From contig JANRIC010000002.1 in assembly GCA_033765345.1 (NCBI GenBank), positions 1 through 25,184 of the forward strand: 25,184 nucleotides of DNA, given 5' to 3'. This stretch comes from JANRIC01 sp033765345 (GTDB taxonomy: Bacteria; Bacteroidota; Bacteroidia; Cytophagales; Microscillaceae). The notes below the pieces were generated by a model, which ran no database searches, was not told the DNA's origin, and saw only the letters and a list, made by a program, of their open reading frames with translations. Of the stretch, positions 1 through 7,051 are shown piece by piece (positions within the stretch are counted from its first letter, which is position 1; each line of letters opens with the position of its first letter). The position numbers and the translations under genes were made by a program.

Positions 1-136
1 AAATTGATGTCTTAGACCTTAAAATTGATGTCTTAGACCTTAAAATTGATGTCTTAGACCTTAAAATTGATGTCTTAGACCTTAAAATTGATGTCTTAGA
101 CCTTAAAATTGATGTCTTAGACCTTAAAATTGATGT
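1..136. repeat. 21-bp tandem minisatellite, about 6.5 copies
   Basis: Six identical, head-to-tail 21-bp units (cores AAATTGATGTC and TTAGACCTTA) are followed by a ten-base partial copy ending at 136. The array runs off the left edge, so its full copy number is unknown. The period is a multiple of three. On the minus strand one frame is stop-free and would read the heptapeptide RSKTSIL repeatedly, but a TGA at 137-139 blocks it on the upstream side and no start codon lies in it, so I treat the array as noncoding. The absence of any base difference between units suggests recent expansion by slippage or unequal crossing over. Confidence 0.95.
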
Positions 137-314
137 TCAGAAACAGCTTTTTGCAGAAAAAAAAATCTAATTTGGGCAAAAAAAGCGCAATTTTGATTGA
201 ATTTGAATTAAAAAGGGCGCATTGAGATAGAAAAAACTCTCATTCTCGATAAAATTTAACTTATAAAAGCGCAAATTCGCACTTAAAGACTGTAATTTTC
301 TCTGATTTAAGCGC

Positions 315-350
315 AAAAAGCTCATTTTTTACATCAATTTTGAGCTTTTT
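315..350. terminator. Hairpin, possible terminator
   Basis: AAAAAGCTCA (315-324) pairs perfectly with TGAGCTTTTT (341-350) across a 16-base loop, and the 3' arm ends in a T run. It could end transcription of something to the left of the window. There is no gene beside it to confirm this. Confidence 0.4.
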
Positions 351-375
351 AACCCCAGTGACAGCCAAACATACC

Positions 376-563
376 GGGCTAACTCTTAAACAAATAATAG
401 TATTGCATCAGGAAAAATAAGAAAACCGTACCCTTGCGTGATGTTTGAAAAAAGGCGGACAGATGTGCGGTGGTTAGGCTTTTGCGCTCTCTATAAACTT
501 TGTGTGTAGGGCAAGGGATTGCTATTCAAGTCCGCCCTTCGCAAACATTTTTCTGTTATGCCC
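376..563. repeat. Imperfect inverted-repeat block, attC-like
   Basis: The outer ends are GGGCTAAC (376-383) and GTTATGCCC (555-563), complementary apart from one extra base. Inside them ATGTTTG...GGCGGAC (441-460) faces GTCCGCCC...CAAACAT (529-547). A further pair, ACCCTTGC (430-437) and GCAAGGG (511-517), crosses these arms. A GTTAGGC heptamer lies at 474-480. Nested imperfect arms with short core-like ends recall integron attC sites, but no integrase gene is visible and the resemblance is judged by eye. The gene-free DNA from 137 to 639 otherwise shows only scattered GCGCA-containing short motifs (184, 216, 269, 311). Confidence 0.35.
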
Positions 564-606
564 AATTTTAAACAGCAAAAATCAAAATTCAGAGCCAAAA
601 AAAACG

Positions 607-614
607 TATCTTTG
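607..614 (+). promoter_or_regulatory. Bacteroidota -7 box
   Basis: TATCTTTG is an exact match to the Bacteroidota -7 consensus TAnnTTTG, 26 bases before the ATA that stands where the start codon of the following Rpn remnant should be. No TTG is found at the usual -33 spacing. It suggests the remnant was once an expressed gene. Confidence 0.45.
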
Positions 615-639
615 TAATAAGAAATATAACAAAAATACT

Positions 640-863
640 ATAAGCAGAAAACTCATTCGCTTTGATTGGGTGATGAAAAAAATGCTAGGCCACAAAGGTA
701 ACTTTGGTATTTTAGAAGGTTTTCTAACGGAACTACTTCGTTTTGATGTAACAATAGAAAGTATTTTAGAAAGTGAAGGCAACCAACAAGACGAATACGA
801 TAAGTATCTCACCAGTACGTGGAAGATAACAAAGCCAAAGGAAAAGTTGTGGTAAAAACTTAA
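640..863 (+). pseudogene. Truncated, frameshifted Rpn/PD-(D/E)XK transposase remnant
   Basis: The frame from 640 reads RKLIRFDWVMKKML, then NFGILEGFLTELL and ILESEGNQQDEYDKY. This is the N-terminal signature of the Rpn family (recombination-promoting nuclease/putative transposase, PD-(D/E)XK fold), which is usually about 300 residues. After DKY the similarity continues in another frame from 819 (VEDNKAKGKVVV) and stops at TAA 861-863, so there is a frameshift plus loss of the catalytic and C-terminal parts. The codon in the expected start position is ATA rather than ATG. An open frame does continue upstream to a TTG at 502, but that extension has no family likeness. Decayed and presumably nonfunctional. 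Confidence 0.7.
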
Positions 864-926
864 ACTCCCTGCAAAAAAATCTAAACTACCTGAAAACGTA
901 GTCTATATAAACTCCAACTCAATTAT

Positions 927-1451
927 ATGCTCCATACATTCAAAGAAAGTCTCTGGAAACAATTCGGCGCAAGTATCGATATGCTTCAAAATGCCCTCAC
1001 ACTCTGGCAAGAAGAAACCTGGAATAACGACAAAAAATTCTTTTACATGGCTTATCATTCCCTGATTATGCTGGATTACTACCTGACCAATCCACCCAAA
1101 GATTTTTCTACACCTTTACCCTTCAGCTTTGCAAAGCCCAACCAAGTACCGGATGGTGTTATAGGTGATATCGTACCGAACCGCACGTATACCAAACAAG
1201 AATTGCTTGACTATCTGCAAGCAAGCCGCAAAAAATGTCGCCAGTTGATTGAAGACCTGACCGAGGAAAAATTACAAGAAAGATGGGTAGAAGATGAAGA
1301 TGCTTCAGAATCTATGGATTATCCCGTTTTGGAAATATTCCTTTATAATATGCGACACCTACAACACCACGCAGCCCAATTGAATATGCTCTTACGCCAA
1401 AAAATAAATCAATCACCTGGCTGGATTGCCCAAGCAGAAGACGGTCTGTGA
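927..1451 (+). CDS. DinB-superfamily protein (cytoplasmic)
   Basis: A 174-residue helical protein with the DinB/YfiT-like layout: a histidine in the first helices (H44, in AYHSL) and the late HxxxH pair (H144 and H148 in RHLQHHAAQL), which in this fold form a three-histidine metal site. Members are four-helix-bundle, often thiol- or metal-linked proteins of largely unknown reaction, so no substrate is assigned. There is no signal peptide, so it should be cytoplasmic. It lies 123 bp before the ArsR gene in the same orientation, and a second DinB-fold gene follows at 2408, so the two may serve one stress response. The ATG at 927 is the first reasonable start. No ribosome site is visible, as is usual here. 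Confidence 0.8.
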   Translation: MLHTFKESLWKQFGASIDMLQNALTLWQEETWNNDKKFFYMAYHSLIMLDYYLTNPPKDFSTPLPFSFAKPNQVPDGVIGDIVPNRTYTKQELLDYLQASRKKCRQLIEDLTEEKLQERWVEDEDASESMDYPVLEIFLYNMRHLQHHAAQLNMLLRQKINQSPGWIAQAEDGL

Positions 1452-1530
1452 TCTATCTTCCTAAAACCATCATACATTCAGAAAATATATAAGGGTTGAT
1501 CCCTTGAAAAAAATCCTAAAAATATTTTCG

Positions 1531-1543
1531 CAGTCAAATAACT
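1531..1543. promoter_or_regulatory. Putative ArsR operator, copy 1
   Basis: CAGTCAAATAACT, first of two identical 13-mers spaced 26 bp apart (start to start). Extended by its neighbours the second copy reads CAGT-N6-ACTG, a dyad, as expected for a dimeric winged-helix repressor. This copy lies between a TTTTCG at 1525 (-33 position) and the -7-like TATATTTA at 1549-1556. Confidence 0.55.
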
Positions 1544-1548
1544 TCATG

Positions 1549-1556
1549 TATATTTA
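1549..1556 (+). promoter_or_regulatory. Putative -7 box of the ArsR gene
   Basis: TATATTTA is one base off TAnnTTTG and lies between the two operator copies, 18 bases before the ATG at 1575. Binding at either operator would block RNA polymerase, fitting negative autoregulation. Confidence 0.4.
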
Positions 1557-1569
1557 CAGTCAAATAACT
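1557..1569. promoter_or_regulatory. Putative ArsR operator, copy 2
   Basis: Second identical CAGTCAAATAACT, immediately followed by G so that the dyad CAGT...ACTG is complete. It ends five bases before the ATG of the ArsR gene. Confidence 0.55.
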
Positions 1570-1574
1570 GCAAT

Positions 1575-1901
1575 ATGGATTTACGAAGAGACGTTTTTCA
1601 GGCACTAGCCGACCCTACACGCAGAACCATTCTGACCTTAGTAGCTGCCACTGCCCTTACTCCAGGAGCCATCGCCGAACACTTTGACTCCAAAAGACAA
1701 ACCATTTCAAAACATATTCAAATCCTCACGGAATGTGAGCTGCTTAGGCAAGAGCAAAAAGGCAGGGAGATTTATTACCATTGTAATCCTATAAAAATGA
1801 AAGAAGTAGCAGACTTTATCGAGCCTTTTCGCCAAATGTGGGAAGATCGCTTCAGCAAAATAGACGCACTTTTAGAAAACTTAAAAAAACAAAACAGCTA
1901 A
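1575..1901 (+). CDS. ArsR-family winged-helix transcriptional regulator
   Basis: This 108-residue protein opens with DVFQALADPTRRTIL, the hallmark of the ArsR subgroup that is found next to SRPBCC genes. The recognition helix lies in AIAEHFDSKRQTISKHIQIL, and the wing in LLRQEQKGREIYYHC. There is no metal-binding CxC in the alpha-3 helix, so it is probably not a metal sensor. In this subgroup the inducer is generally unknown. It very likely represses its own promoter through the two CAGTCAAATAACT copies just upstream. The SRPBCC gene starts 16 bp after its stop and the exported DinB gene follows, forming a probable three-gene operon. Confidence 0.92.
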   Translation: MDLRRDVFQALADPTRRTILTLVAATALTPGAIAEHFDSKRQTISKHIQILTECELLRQEQKGREIYYHCNPIKMKEVADFIEPFRQMWEDRFSKIDALLENLKKQNS

Positions 1902-1917
1902 ACAAATCAACAAACCC

Positions 1918-2403
1918 ATGTTACATCCCACACAAATCATTGCCGAAGAAGGGCAACATACCATCTTTATCGAGAGAAAATTTGACGCACGCCCCGAACA
2001 GCTTTTTACCTTGTTTACAGAAGCTGATCTATTCATCCAATGGTCAAAACCAGATAATACTACCCTCGAGGTTAAAAGCATGAACTGCCAGACGGGTGGA
2101 AGCTTTTTATGGCATCACATTCATGCCAATGGCTCGAGATTTAGCTTTTATGGGGTGTATCACGAGGTTTTGTCCCCTAAATCAATCATCAGAACCTCCG
2201 AATTCAGAGGATTGCCCGACAAGCTGCTCCCCGTATTGGAAGTCTTACAATTTGAGCCTATGCAAGACCAACAAACCAAACTGAGCATCACGATTTACTG
2301 CCCCCATGAAGCATATCGTGACAGTATGCTCAATAGCGGCATGCAAGCGCATTTCGACCATTCCTTTGCCCTTTTAGATACCCTGCTAAAATCGTTCAAT
2401 TAA
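1918..2403 (+). CDS. SRPBCC/AHSA1-domain protein
   Basis: A 161-residue START/Bet v1-like protein of the AHSA1 (activator of Hsp90 ATPase homologue) type. The first strand and helix read IFIERKFDARPEQLFTLFTEADLFIQW, followed by the GGSFLWHHIHANG hairpin and the YHEVLSPKSIIRT strands, with a long C-terminal helix from about residue 135. Such proteins form a hydrophobic pocket for small ligands; bacterial members next to ArsR regulators have no firmly known substrate. It is the second gene of the ArsR operon and ends four bases before the exported DinB gene, so translation may be coupled. Confidence 0.88.
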   Translation: MLHPTQIIAEEGQHTIFIERKFDARPEQLFTLFTEADLFIQWSKPDNTTLEVKSMNCQTGGSFLWHHIHANGSRFSFYGVYHEVLSPKSIIRTSEFRGLPDKLLPVLEVLQFEPMQDQQTKLSITIYCPHEAYRDSMLNSGMQAHFDHSFALLDTLLKSFN

Positions 2404-2407
2404 AAAA

Positions 2408-2923
2408 ATGAAGAATTACTTCGTCTTAACAGCATTTATCATTCTAAATTCTACCATTATTTTGGCACAGAACAATACTCCACAACAAACCCTCCTGCAT
2501 CAATTGATTCAGCAAAACCAATTGACTTGCAGCTTTGCACTGGATCAAGTAGAAGCCTCTAACCTGGATTGGAAGCTCAATGACAGCACCGCCTCTATTG
2601 GATTTATCTACAAACATATTGGTGAGGTGATGAACTTATTCGGCAATTTCCTAGAAAAACCTTCTGCTGTACCCAATACTACTATGAGGCAGCACGATAC
2701 TGGGCAAGGCAGGGATTTTATACAATCCAAACAATATATCGAGCAGGGTTTTGCCATGCTACAAGCCCTCGTAAATGAAAAAACCGACGAATGGTGGATG
2801 CTTGAGATAGATACCCCCTTTTTTGGGAAGGTAAGCAAGTTAAGGCTTTTTTCACATATCCTTTACCATAATGCCCATCACGCCGGACAAATCTCCCTGA
2901 CTTTGTCAAAGGCTCAAAAATGA
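2408..2923 (+). CDS. Exported DinB-superfamily protein
   Basis: A 171-residue protein with a signal peptide (MKNYFVLTAFIILN..., likely cleaved after LAQ at about residue 21). The mature part has the DinB fold signature: H70 in IYKHIGEVMNLF and the HxxxH pair H154/H158 in YHNAHHAGQI, the expected metal triad. Most DinB-fold proteins are cytoplasmic, so the leader is noteworthy and suggests action in the periplasm on a small thiol or metabolite, though no substrate can be named. It begins four bases after the SRPBCC stop and is probably the last gene of the ArsR operon, with a strong hairpin 55 bp downstream. Confidence 0.82.
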   Translation: MKNYFVLTAFIILNSTIILAQNNTPQQTLLHQLIQQNQLTCSFALDQVEASNLDWKLNDSTASIGFIYKHIGEVMNLFGNFLEKPSAVPNTTMRQHDTGQGRDFIQSKQYIEQGFAMLQALVNEKTDEWWMLEIDTPFFGKVSKLRLFSHILYHNAHHAGQISLTLSKAQK

Positions 2924-2977
2924 TCATTGCCCAAAACTTAGGCAGCATACAGGTTTATCTCCCTTTAAAAAATACAT

Positions 2978-3002
2978 AAAAGCCGCAAAAAATGCGGCTT
3001 TT
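2978..3002. terminator. Bidirectional intrinsic terminator
   Basis: AAAAGCCGCA (2978-2987) and TGCGGCTTTT (2993-3002) form a perfect 10-bp stem with a five-base A loop. It has a T run on the plus-strand 3' side and an equivalent run on the minus strand. It stands between the convergent exported DinB gene and the membrane-protein gene, so it can serve both. Confidence 0.8.
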
Positions 3003-3064
3003 GTGGAAAACTACTTTGAGAATTGACTTGGGTTTGAACCAAAAACTTATTATAAAAGTCCTAC

Positions 3065-3553
3065 TTATATTCTCTTGGTATAATATTGATGAATAATCAA
3101 AACAAGCGGTAAACCTACCAAAAATACGTGCCAAATAATTTCTATCATCGATACCAAACCAAAAGGAGATTTGGGCGTAAGTGAACTGGGCAATACCAGC
3201 AAATTCATAAACAACCATATAAACAAACCATACAACAAGCCCGTGGCCCAGATATTTTTGGCAAACATAGATGAAGCAAACGGGTAAACAATAAAGAACC
3301 CCACCGTAAACGCATAAGCAATTACAAAGTGTAAAATCATCCCGATCAATGCCATCAGCAAACCGCCTTCAAAAGCTCCATTCCCATAAATTCCACTGGC
3401 AATGTATTGTAAAACCTGAATCGGATTTAACGCTTTGAAGATAAAGTACACTATTACGCCCGCAGTGGCATCCAAAATACCTGCAATTAGACCCGCCCAA
3501 AGAATTGTTCTTATGGGGCCAAACGATTTTTGTTTTGATTCTGAGTATTTCAT
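3065..3553 (-). CDS. Four-helix membrane protein, unknown function
   Basis: This 162-residue protein is strongly hydrophobic. Four membrane segments are apparent at about residues 14-40, 62-88, 98-120 and 133-155, with a basic N-terminus (MKYSESKQKSFG). Similar small proteins occur in many Bacteroidota without an assigned role; I cannot place it in a named family with confidence. It is the last gene of the TetR module and has its own copy of the operator palindrome (3563-3576) only nine bases before its ATG, so it is probably controlled separately as well as by readthrough from the hydrolase gene 42 bp upstream. Confidence 0.75.
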   Translation of the reverse strand: MKYSESKQKSFGPIRTILWAGLIAGILDATAGVIVYFIFKALNPIQVLQYIASGIYGNGAFEGGLLMALIGMILHFVIAYAFTVGFFIVYPFASSMFAKNIWATGLLYGLFIWLFMNLLVLPSSLTPKSPFGLVSMIEIIWHVFLVGLPLVLIIHQYYTKRI

Positions 3554-3562
3554 AATTTTAAT

Positions 3563-3576
3563 ACAGACAAGTCTGT
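3563..3576. promoter_or_regulatory. TetR operator, copy 3 (membrane-protein gene)
   Basis: ACAGACAAGTCTGT is a perfect 14-bp palindrome (ACAGACTTGTCTGT on the coding strand). It and the copy at 4921 also share flanks, giving 24 identical bases in all, so the promoter regions look duplicated. Binding here would sit on the transcription and translation start of the gene ending at 3065. Confidence 0.8.
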
Positions 3577-3595
3577 TTTTATTTAAATAAAAAAT

Positions 3596-4456
3596 TTACT
3601 TCAAGTTTCTTTTTGATAAAAAATGAGTGATATGCTGCGCTATTTCTCGGTGAAACTCCTCCAGGGCAAAGTGACCTGAATTTACCAAATGAACTTCGGT
3701 ATCTTTCAAATCTTTTTGATAAGCCCGGGCACCTGCCTCCACAAAAAAGCGGTCATTTTCGCCCCAAATAATGAGTGCTGAGGGTTGGTGCTGACGAAAA
3801 TATTGCTGCCATATATCAAAGAGCGGCACATTATTTTGATAGTCAAACAATAAGTCCAGTTGAATTTCAGAATTACCGGGTCTGTCTAAAAAATATTGAT
3901 CCAGGTAATAAGCATCTGGGCTAATATTTTCGGGATTTTCCGCGCCATCCAAGTACTGGAATTTTGTTCCCTCAAGGCTCAACAAACCACGAATCGGCTC
4001 TTCAGTTTCGGCATTACGATTCGTCCAAAAGGGAGGAATAGCTGCCAGATTCGGTCCTAGACCTTCCAAGTATGCGTTGGCATTTTGAATCAAAAGACTC
4101 TGAATTAACTCAGGCCTTTTGCTAGCAATTCGGTATCCGATTGGTGCACCATAATCATGCACATACAAATTGAATTTCTTCAAACCCAGTTGATCAATAA
4201 ACTGCTCCATTACTTGGGCAATATGATCAAAGGTGTAACTAAATTCAGACTTATCAGGCATGCTGCTAAAGCCAAAACCCGGATAATCAGGTGCAATCAA
4301 ATGAAAATCATCTTGCAGATCAGCGATCAGATCGCGGTACATGTGTGAGGAAGAAGGAAAACCATGCAAAAGTAAAATCGTTGGTTTTGAAGCATCACCA
4401 GCTTCCCGATAGAAAATTTGTAAACCATGAACATCGAGCTTTTTGTACGTAATCAT
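3596..4456 (-). CDS. Alpha/beta hydrolase, epoxide hydrolase/dehalogenase type
   Basis: A 286-residue alpha/beta-fold hydrolase. The oxyanion-hole motif HGFP is at 31-34 and DYPGFG at 57-62. The nucleophile elbow reads YVHDYGAPIG, so the nucleophile is Asp101 as in epoxide hydrolases and haloalkane dehalogenases, not the serine of esterases. The acid is D235 in WGENDRFF and the base H262 in SGHFALEE. The substrate is unknown; an epoxide, halide or other electrophile would suit the nucleophile. There is no signal peptide. It is the third gene of the TetR module; no operator copy lies in the 43 bp before it, so it should be transcribed with the DoxX gene. Confidence 0.9.
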   Translation of the reverse strand: MITYKKLDVHGLQIFYREAGDASKPTILLLHGFPSSSHMYRDLIADLQDDFHLIAPDYPGFGFSSMPDKSEFSYTFDHIAQVMEQFIDQLGLKKFNLYVHDYGAPIGYRIASKRPELIQSLLIQNANAYLEGLGPNLAAIPPFWTNRNAETEEPIRGLLSLEGTKFQYLDGAENPENISPDAYYLDQYFLDRPGNSEIQLDLLFDYQNNVPLFDIWQQYFRQHQPSALIIWGENDRFFVEAGARAYQKDLKDTEVHLVNSGHFALEEFHREIAQHITHFLSKRNLK

Positions 4457-4499
4457 AATTAAAAATTGTTTAAATGAATTGATAAAACTTTAAATTGAA

Positions 4500-4910
4500 T
4501 TATTGAATGAATATTAAGGTATCCACTGAGAAATAATTGGCTGGCCTAAGCCAGAGTAAAATTGCATAAATCAGCACATAAATCATTTGAAAAGATACTG
4601 TCTGCCAATCGGCTTGAAAAGATTTGCCCAAAATCAAAAGTATTATGAGCATCCCTCCTATCAATAAAACGGGCTGAGTAAATAGCCCCATCAGAAGTAA
4701 AAACCCTAAAATACTCTCAAGGGGCGGCAGGCTATAGCCAAACCACGCTACCAATCCAGGTGTCAGAGGTGTACCCTCAAAGTCCTTTACCAATGATTCG
4801 CTAAATTTTCTGCTGCCTGCACGAAGCCTCACAAGGCCGTGCATCAAAATATTGAGCCCTAACGCTGCTCGCAATACCAAAAAAGCTAAGTGTTGATCTA
4901 AGTTTTCCAT
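4500..4910 (-). CDS. DoxX-family membrane protein
   Basis: A 136-residue DoxX-like integral membrane protein with four helices: LAFLVLRAALGLNILMHG near the start carries the DoxX-typical R...G...HG pattern, followed by segments around LESILGFLLLMGLF, PVLLIGGMLIILLIL and a final MIYVLIYAILLWL. DoxX-type proteins are inner-membrane proteins linked to thiol/redox or respiratory functions. I chose ATG at 4910; the alternative TTG at 4928 lies inside the operator palindrome and would add only six unlikely residues. The operator copy lies ten bases before this ATG. Second gene of the TetR module, 43 bp after the TetR gene. Confidence 0.88.
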   Translation of the reverse strand: MENLDQHLAFLVLRAALGLNILMHGLVRLRAGSRKFSESLVKDFEGTPLTPGLVAWFGYSLPPLESILGFLLLMGLFTQPVLLIGGMLIILLILGKSFQADWQTVSFQMIYVLIYAILLWLRPANYFSVDTLIFIQ

Positions 4911-4920
4911 AAATTTAAAT

Positions 4921-4934
4921 ACAGACAAGTCTGT
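4921..4934. promoter_or_regulatory. TetR operator, copy 2 (DoxX gene)
   Basis: Perfect palindrome ACAGACAAGTCTGT, ten bases before the DoxX ATG and inside the 43-bp gap after the TetR gene. Its presence implies an internal promoter for doxX and the hydrolase in addition to any readthrough from the regulator gene. Confidence 0.8.
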
Positions 4935-4953
4935 TTTTATTGTTTAAAAAAAA

Positions 4954-5499
4954 TTAAAGTAAGTTCATTATTCTTTTTTTTGCTTCCTCAATAGCCCAGG
5001 TATCCTGATATATTCTGCTGGTTACAATCGCTCCTTCAAAAAGGATAAATATTTCGTCTGCGAAATCAGTCTTATCCGTTGTTGCCAATAATTGGTGGAA
5101 ATAGGCTCTTGAAGCAACTTTTTGCTTTCTCACTTCCGTCAGTATTTTTGTATTATCCTGAGGCAATTCCGCCGAAATATTCTGAAAATTGCACCCCCTG
5201 AACTGGCAGCTGGCCTGATAGACCTCCAAAAAATCAAAGGTTAGCAATACCTTGTCTTTGGGGCTGTTTCCTTTTTTAATAAACTCTCCCAAAGCCCTAA
5301 ACCATTCTGTGTTTGTTTTTACTAAATAAGCCACAGCCAAATCTTCCTTAGTAGCAAAATGCTGATATAAACTCGATTTGGCAATCTTAGCTTCTTCAAT
5401 TACTTGATTAATTCCTGTGGCATTATAACCTTGCATATAAAACAAGCGTGAAGCGGTATCAATAATTCTTTCCTTTACCGGAGTTGATTCCTTTTTCAT
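4954..5499 (-). CDS. TetR-family transcriptional regulator
   Basis: A 181-residue TetR repressor. The N-terminal helix-turn-helix spans about residues 10-50: RIIDTASRLFYMQGYNATGINQVI then KIAKSSLYQHFATKEDLAVAY. The C-terminal ligand domain contains C98 and C103 in SCQFRGCNFQN, a conserved spot in this subgroup; cysteines in the ligand domain sense electrophiles in NemR, but that is only an analogy here. ATG at 5499 is preferred over a TTG at 5505. It heads the DoxX/hydrolase/membrane-protein module and an identical palindrome precedes it and two module genes, so it very probably represses itself and the module until an inducer binds. Confidence 0.92.
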   Translation of the reverse strand: MKKESTPVKERIIDTASRLFYMQGYNATGINQVIEEAKIAKSSLYQHFATKEDLAVAYLVKTNTEWFRALGEFIKKGNSPKDKVLLTFDFLEVYQASCQFRGCNFQNISAELPQDNTKILTEVRKQKVASRAYFHQLLATTDKTDFADEIFILFEGAIVTSRIYQDTWAIEEAKKRIMNLL

Positions 5500-5530
5500 A
5501 AGCAATACAAAATTAATTTATTCGCAATAA

Positions 5531-5544
5531 ACAGACAAGTCTGT
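5531..5544. promoter_or_regulatory. TetR operator, copy 1 (tetR gene)
   Basis: Perfect palindrome ACAGACAAGTCTGT, 31 bases before the TetR ATG. On the coding strand it follows TTTGAC-ATATAT and precedes TTTATTG, so it would occupy the -33/-7 spacer of the regulator's own promoter. This is the basis for proposing autorepression. Confidence 0.8.
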
Positions 5545-5820
5545 ATATATGTCAAACAGGCGTATAGTCCAAATAGTTTCAAATCAATTGAAAAAAATCA
5601 GGGAATTCTACTAAGATTTATGTGATTTATAAGACAAAGCACCTTCGGGGCAAGTTTTTAAGGATTTACAAAATCTTTTTTTCGCAAACCATTTTATTTT
5701 GAGTATAAAAACTATGTGTTTGACTGTCGTTCTGAGATATAATATTTTGTAAAAACGTACGAAATACAGTGATATATCACCAATTTTATTTGGTATTGAA
5801 TATCAAGTTAAGTAGTTGCC

Positions 5821-5908
5821 CATAATTAGTTTATATTATTTATTTTTATAATTAATTGATAACCAGGTAATTACATTTGTTATGGACTATCAACTAATTA
5901 CTATGGAC
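5821..5908. repeat. Dispersed 88-bp repeat with inverted ends, copy A
   Basis: Aligns without gaps to 18158-18245 with 68 of 88 bases identical. The ends are inverted copies of each other: CATAATTAGTTTATA on the left against TATCAACTAATTACTATGG on the right. It contains no open frame and lies between the divergent TetR and AraC genes. The rest of the 5545-6025 gap shows no gene and no RNA that I recognise, only AT-rich DNA and a TTTACTTTG promoter-like motif near 5987. Confidence 0.6.
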
Positions 5909-6025
5909 AACTGCTCGGTGCAGCAGATAGTCTAACACAAATAAATTATAGGTTGTACTATGTTTTCAAATCAAGCATTTATCTATTTACTTTGCACTCA
6001 TATTTGAATTTTGCAAAACAAAGTA

Positions 6026-6955
6026 ATGAATGCCGTATCCATTAAAGAGTTTTATAAAGAATTGTTCGGAGGAGATTGTTCTGTTCTTGACGACTTCTTA
6101 GACGACAACAATAACAAAAACATCGGGCATTTTAATGTCTTTAATATTGCTGACTTGTATCAAAAGTGCAGCGATAAACCGCCCATGCCTTATAACCGCC
6201 GTACATACTACAAAATAAGCCTGATCAATGGCAAAAATAGGGCTGAATATGCCGATAAAGCCATCGATATTGATGGGTATGCCCTTTTGTTTGCCACACC
6301 GAATATTCCTTACCAATATACCCCCCAAGATGCCCAGCAAGCAGGGCATTTTTGCGTTTTTACAAAAGATTTTTTAGCCAAATCCAAAAGCGGACTGGTG
6401 ATCGATGAATTGCCTATCTTTATGCCAAACAGCGAATTTATCTATCACCTCAATGATCACCAATACAAAGAAATAGAGCGTATTTTTGAAAAAATGCACG
6501 CAGAAATCTCTTCTGACTATGCCTTTAAATATGACCTACTGCGTACTTATTTAATCGAGATGATCCATTACGGGCAAAAATTACAGCCTATGGCAAGAGT
6601 AGAAAACAGCCTCAATGCCTCTGCCCGTATCTCAACGCTTTTTATCGAGTTGCTTGAGCGGCAATTTCCCATAGAATCACCCACACAAAACATACGGCTT
6701 AAAACAGCCAAAGATTATGCAGATTCGCTGGGAGTACACGTAAATCATTTGAATAAAGTCCTCAAAGAAAACACTGGCAAAACCACCACCGAAATTATCG
6801 CCAGCAGGATCACCCAAGAAGCCAAAATACTCCTAAAACAAACTACCTGGAATGTGTCTGAGATCGCTTTTAGTCTGGGATATGAAGAAGTAGCCCATTT
6901 TTCAAACTTTTTCAAAAAACAAACCAAATTATCCCCTATATCATACCGCCAATAG
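6026..6955 (+). CDS. AraC-family transcriptional regulator
   Basis: A 309-residue protein: an N-terminal effector domain (to about residue 190) and a C-terminal AraC/XylS DNA-binding domain. The latter has two helix-turn-helix units, TAKDYADSLGVHVNHLNKVLKENTGKTTTEI and KILLKQTTWNVSEIAFSLGYEEVAHFSNFFKKQTKLSPISYR, ending in the family signature. The ligand is unknown. ATG at 6026 is preferred to a TTG at 6011. It stands 96 bp upstream of a short-chain dehydrogenase in the same direction, a pairing common in Bacteroidota, and is likely its activator. A TTTACTTTGC motif near 5987 may be its -7 element. Confidence 0.92.
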   Translation: MNAVSIKEFYKELFGGDCSVLDDFLDDNNNKNIGHFNVFNIADLYQKCSDKPPMPYNRRTYYKISLINGKNRAEYADKAIDIDGYALLFATPNIPYQYTPQDAQQAGHFCVFTKDFLAKSKSGLVIDELPIFMPNSEFIYHLNDHQYKEIERIFEKMHAEISSDYAFKYDLLRTYLIEMIHYGQKLQPMARVENSLNASARISTLFIELLERQFPIESPTQNIRLKTAKDYADSLGVHVNHLNKVLKENTGKTTTEIIASRITQEAKILLKQTTWNVSEIAFSLGYEEVAHFSNFFKKQTKLSPISYRQ

Positions 6956-7051
6956 TTATTTGATTTTTGCAAATAATGCATTGAATTACGCAAACACTTT
7001 CTTACAAATACTTGCCACTTTTGCATAGTAGTATTTTAAAAACAAAAGATC

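Noticed and set aside
1..136. CRISPR array
   Set aside because: Units are directly adjacent without spacers and no cas gene is near; it is a simple tandem repeat.
502..639. N-terminal extension of the Rpn frame from TTG 502
   Set aside because: The extra residues show no family likeness and lie within the inverted-repeat block; the homologous part starts at about 640.
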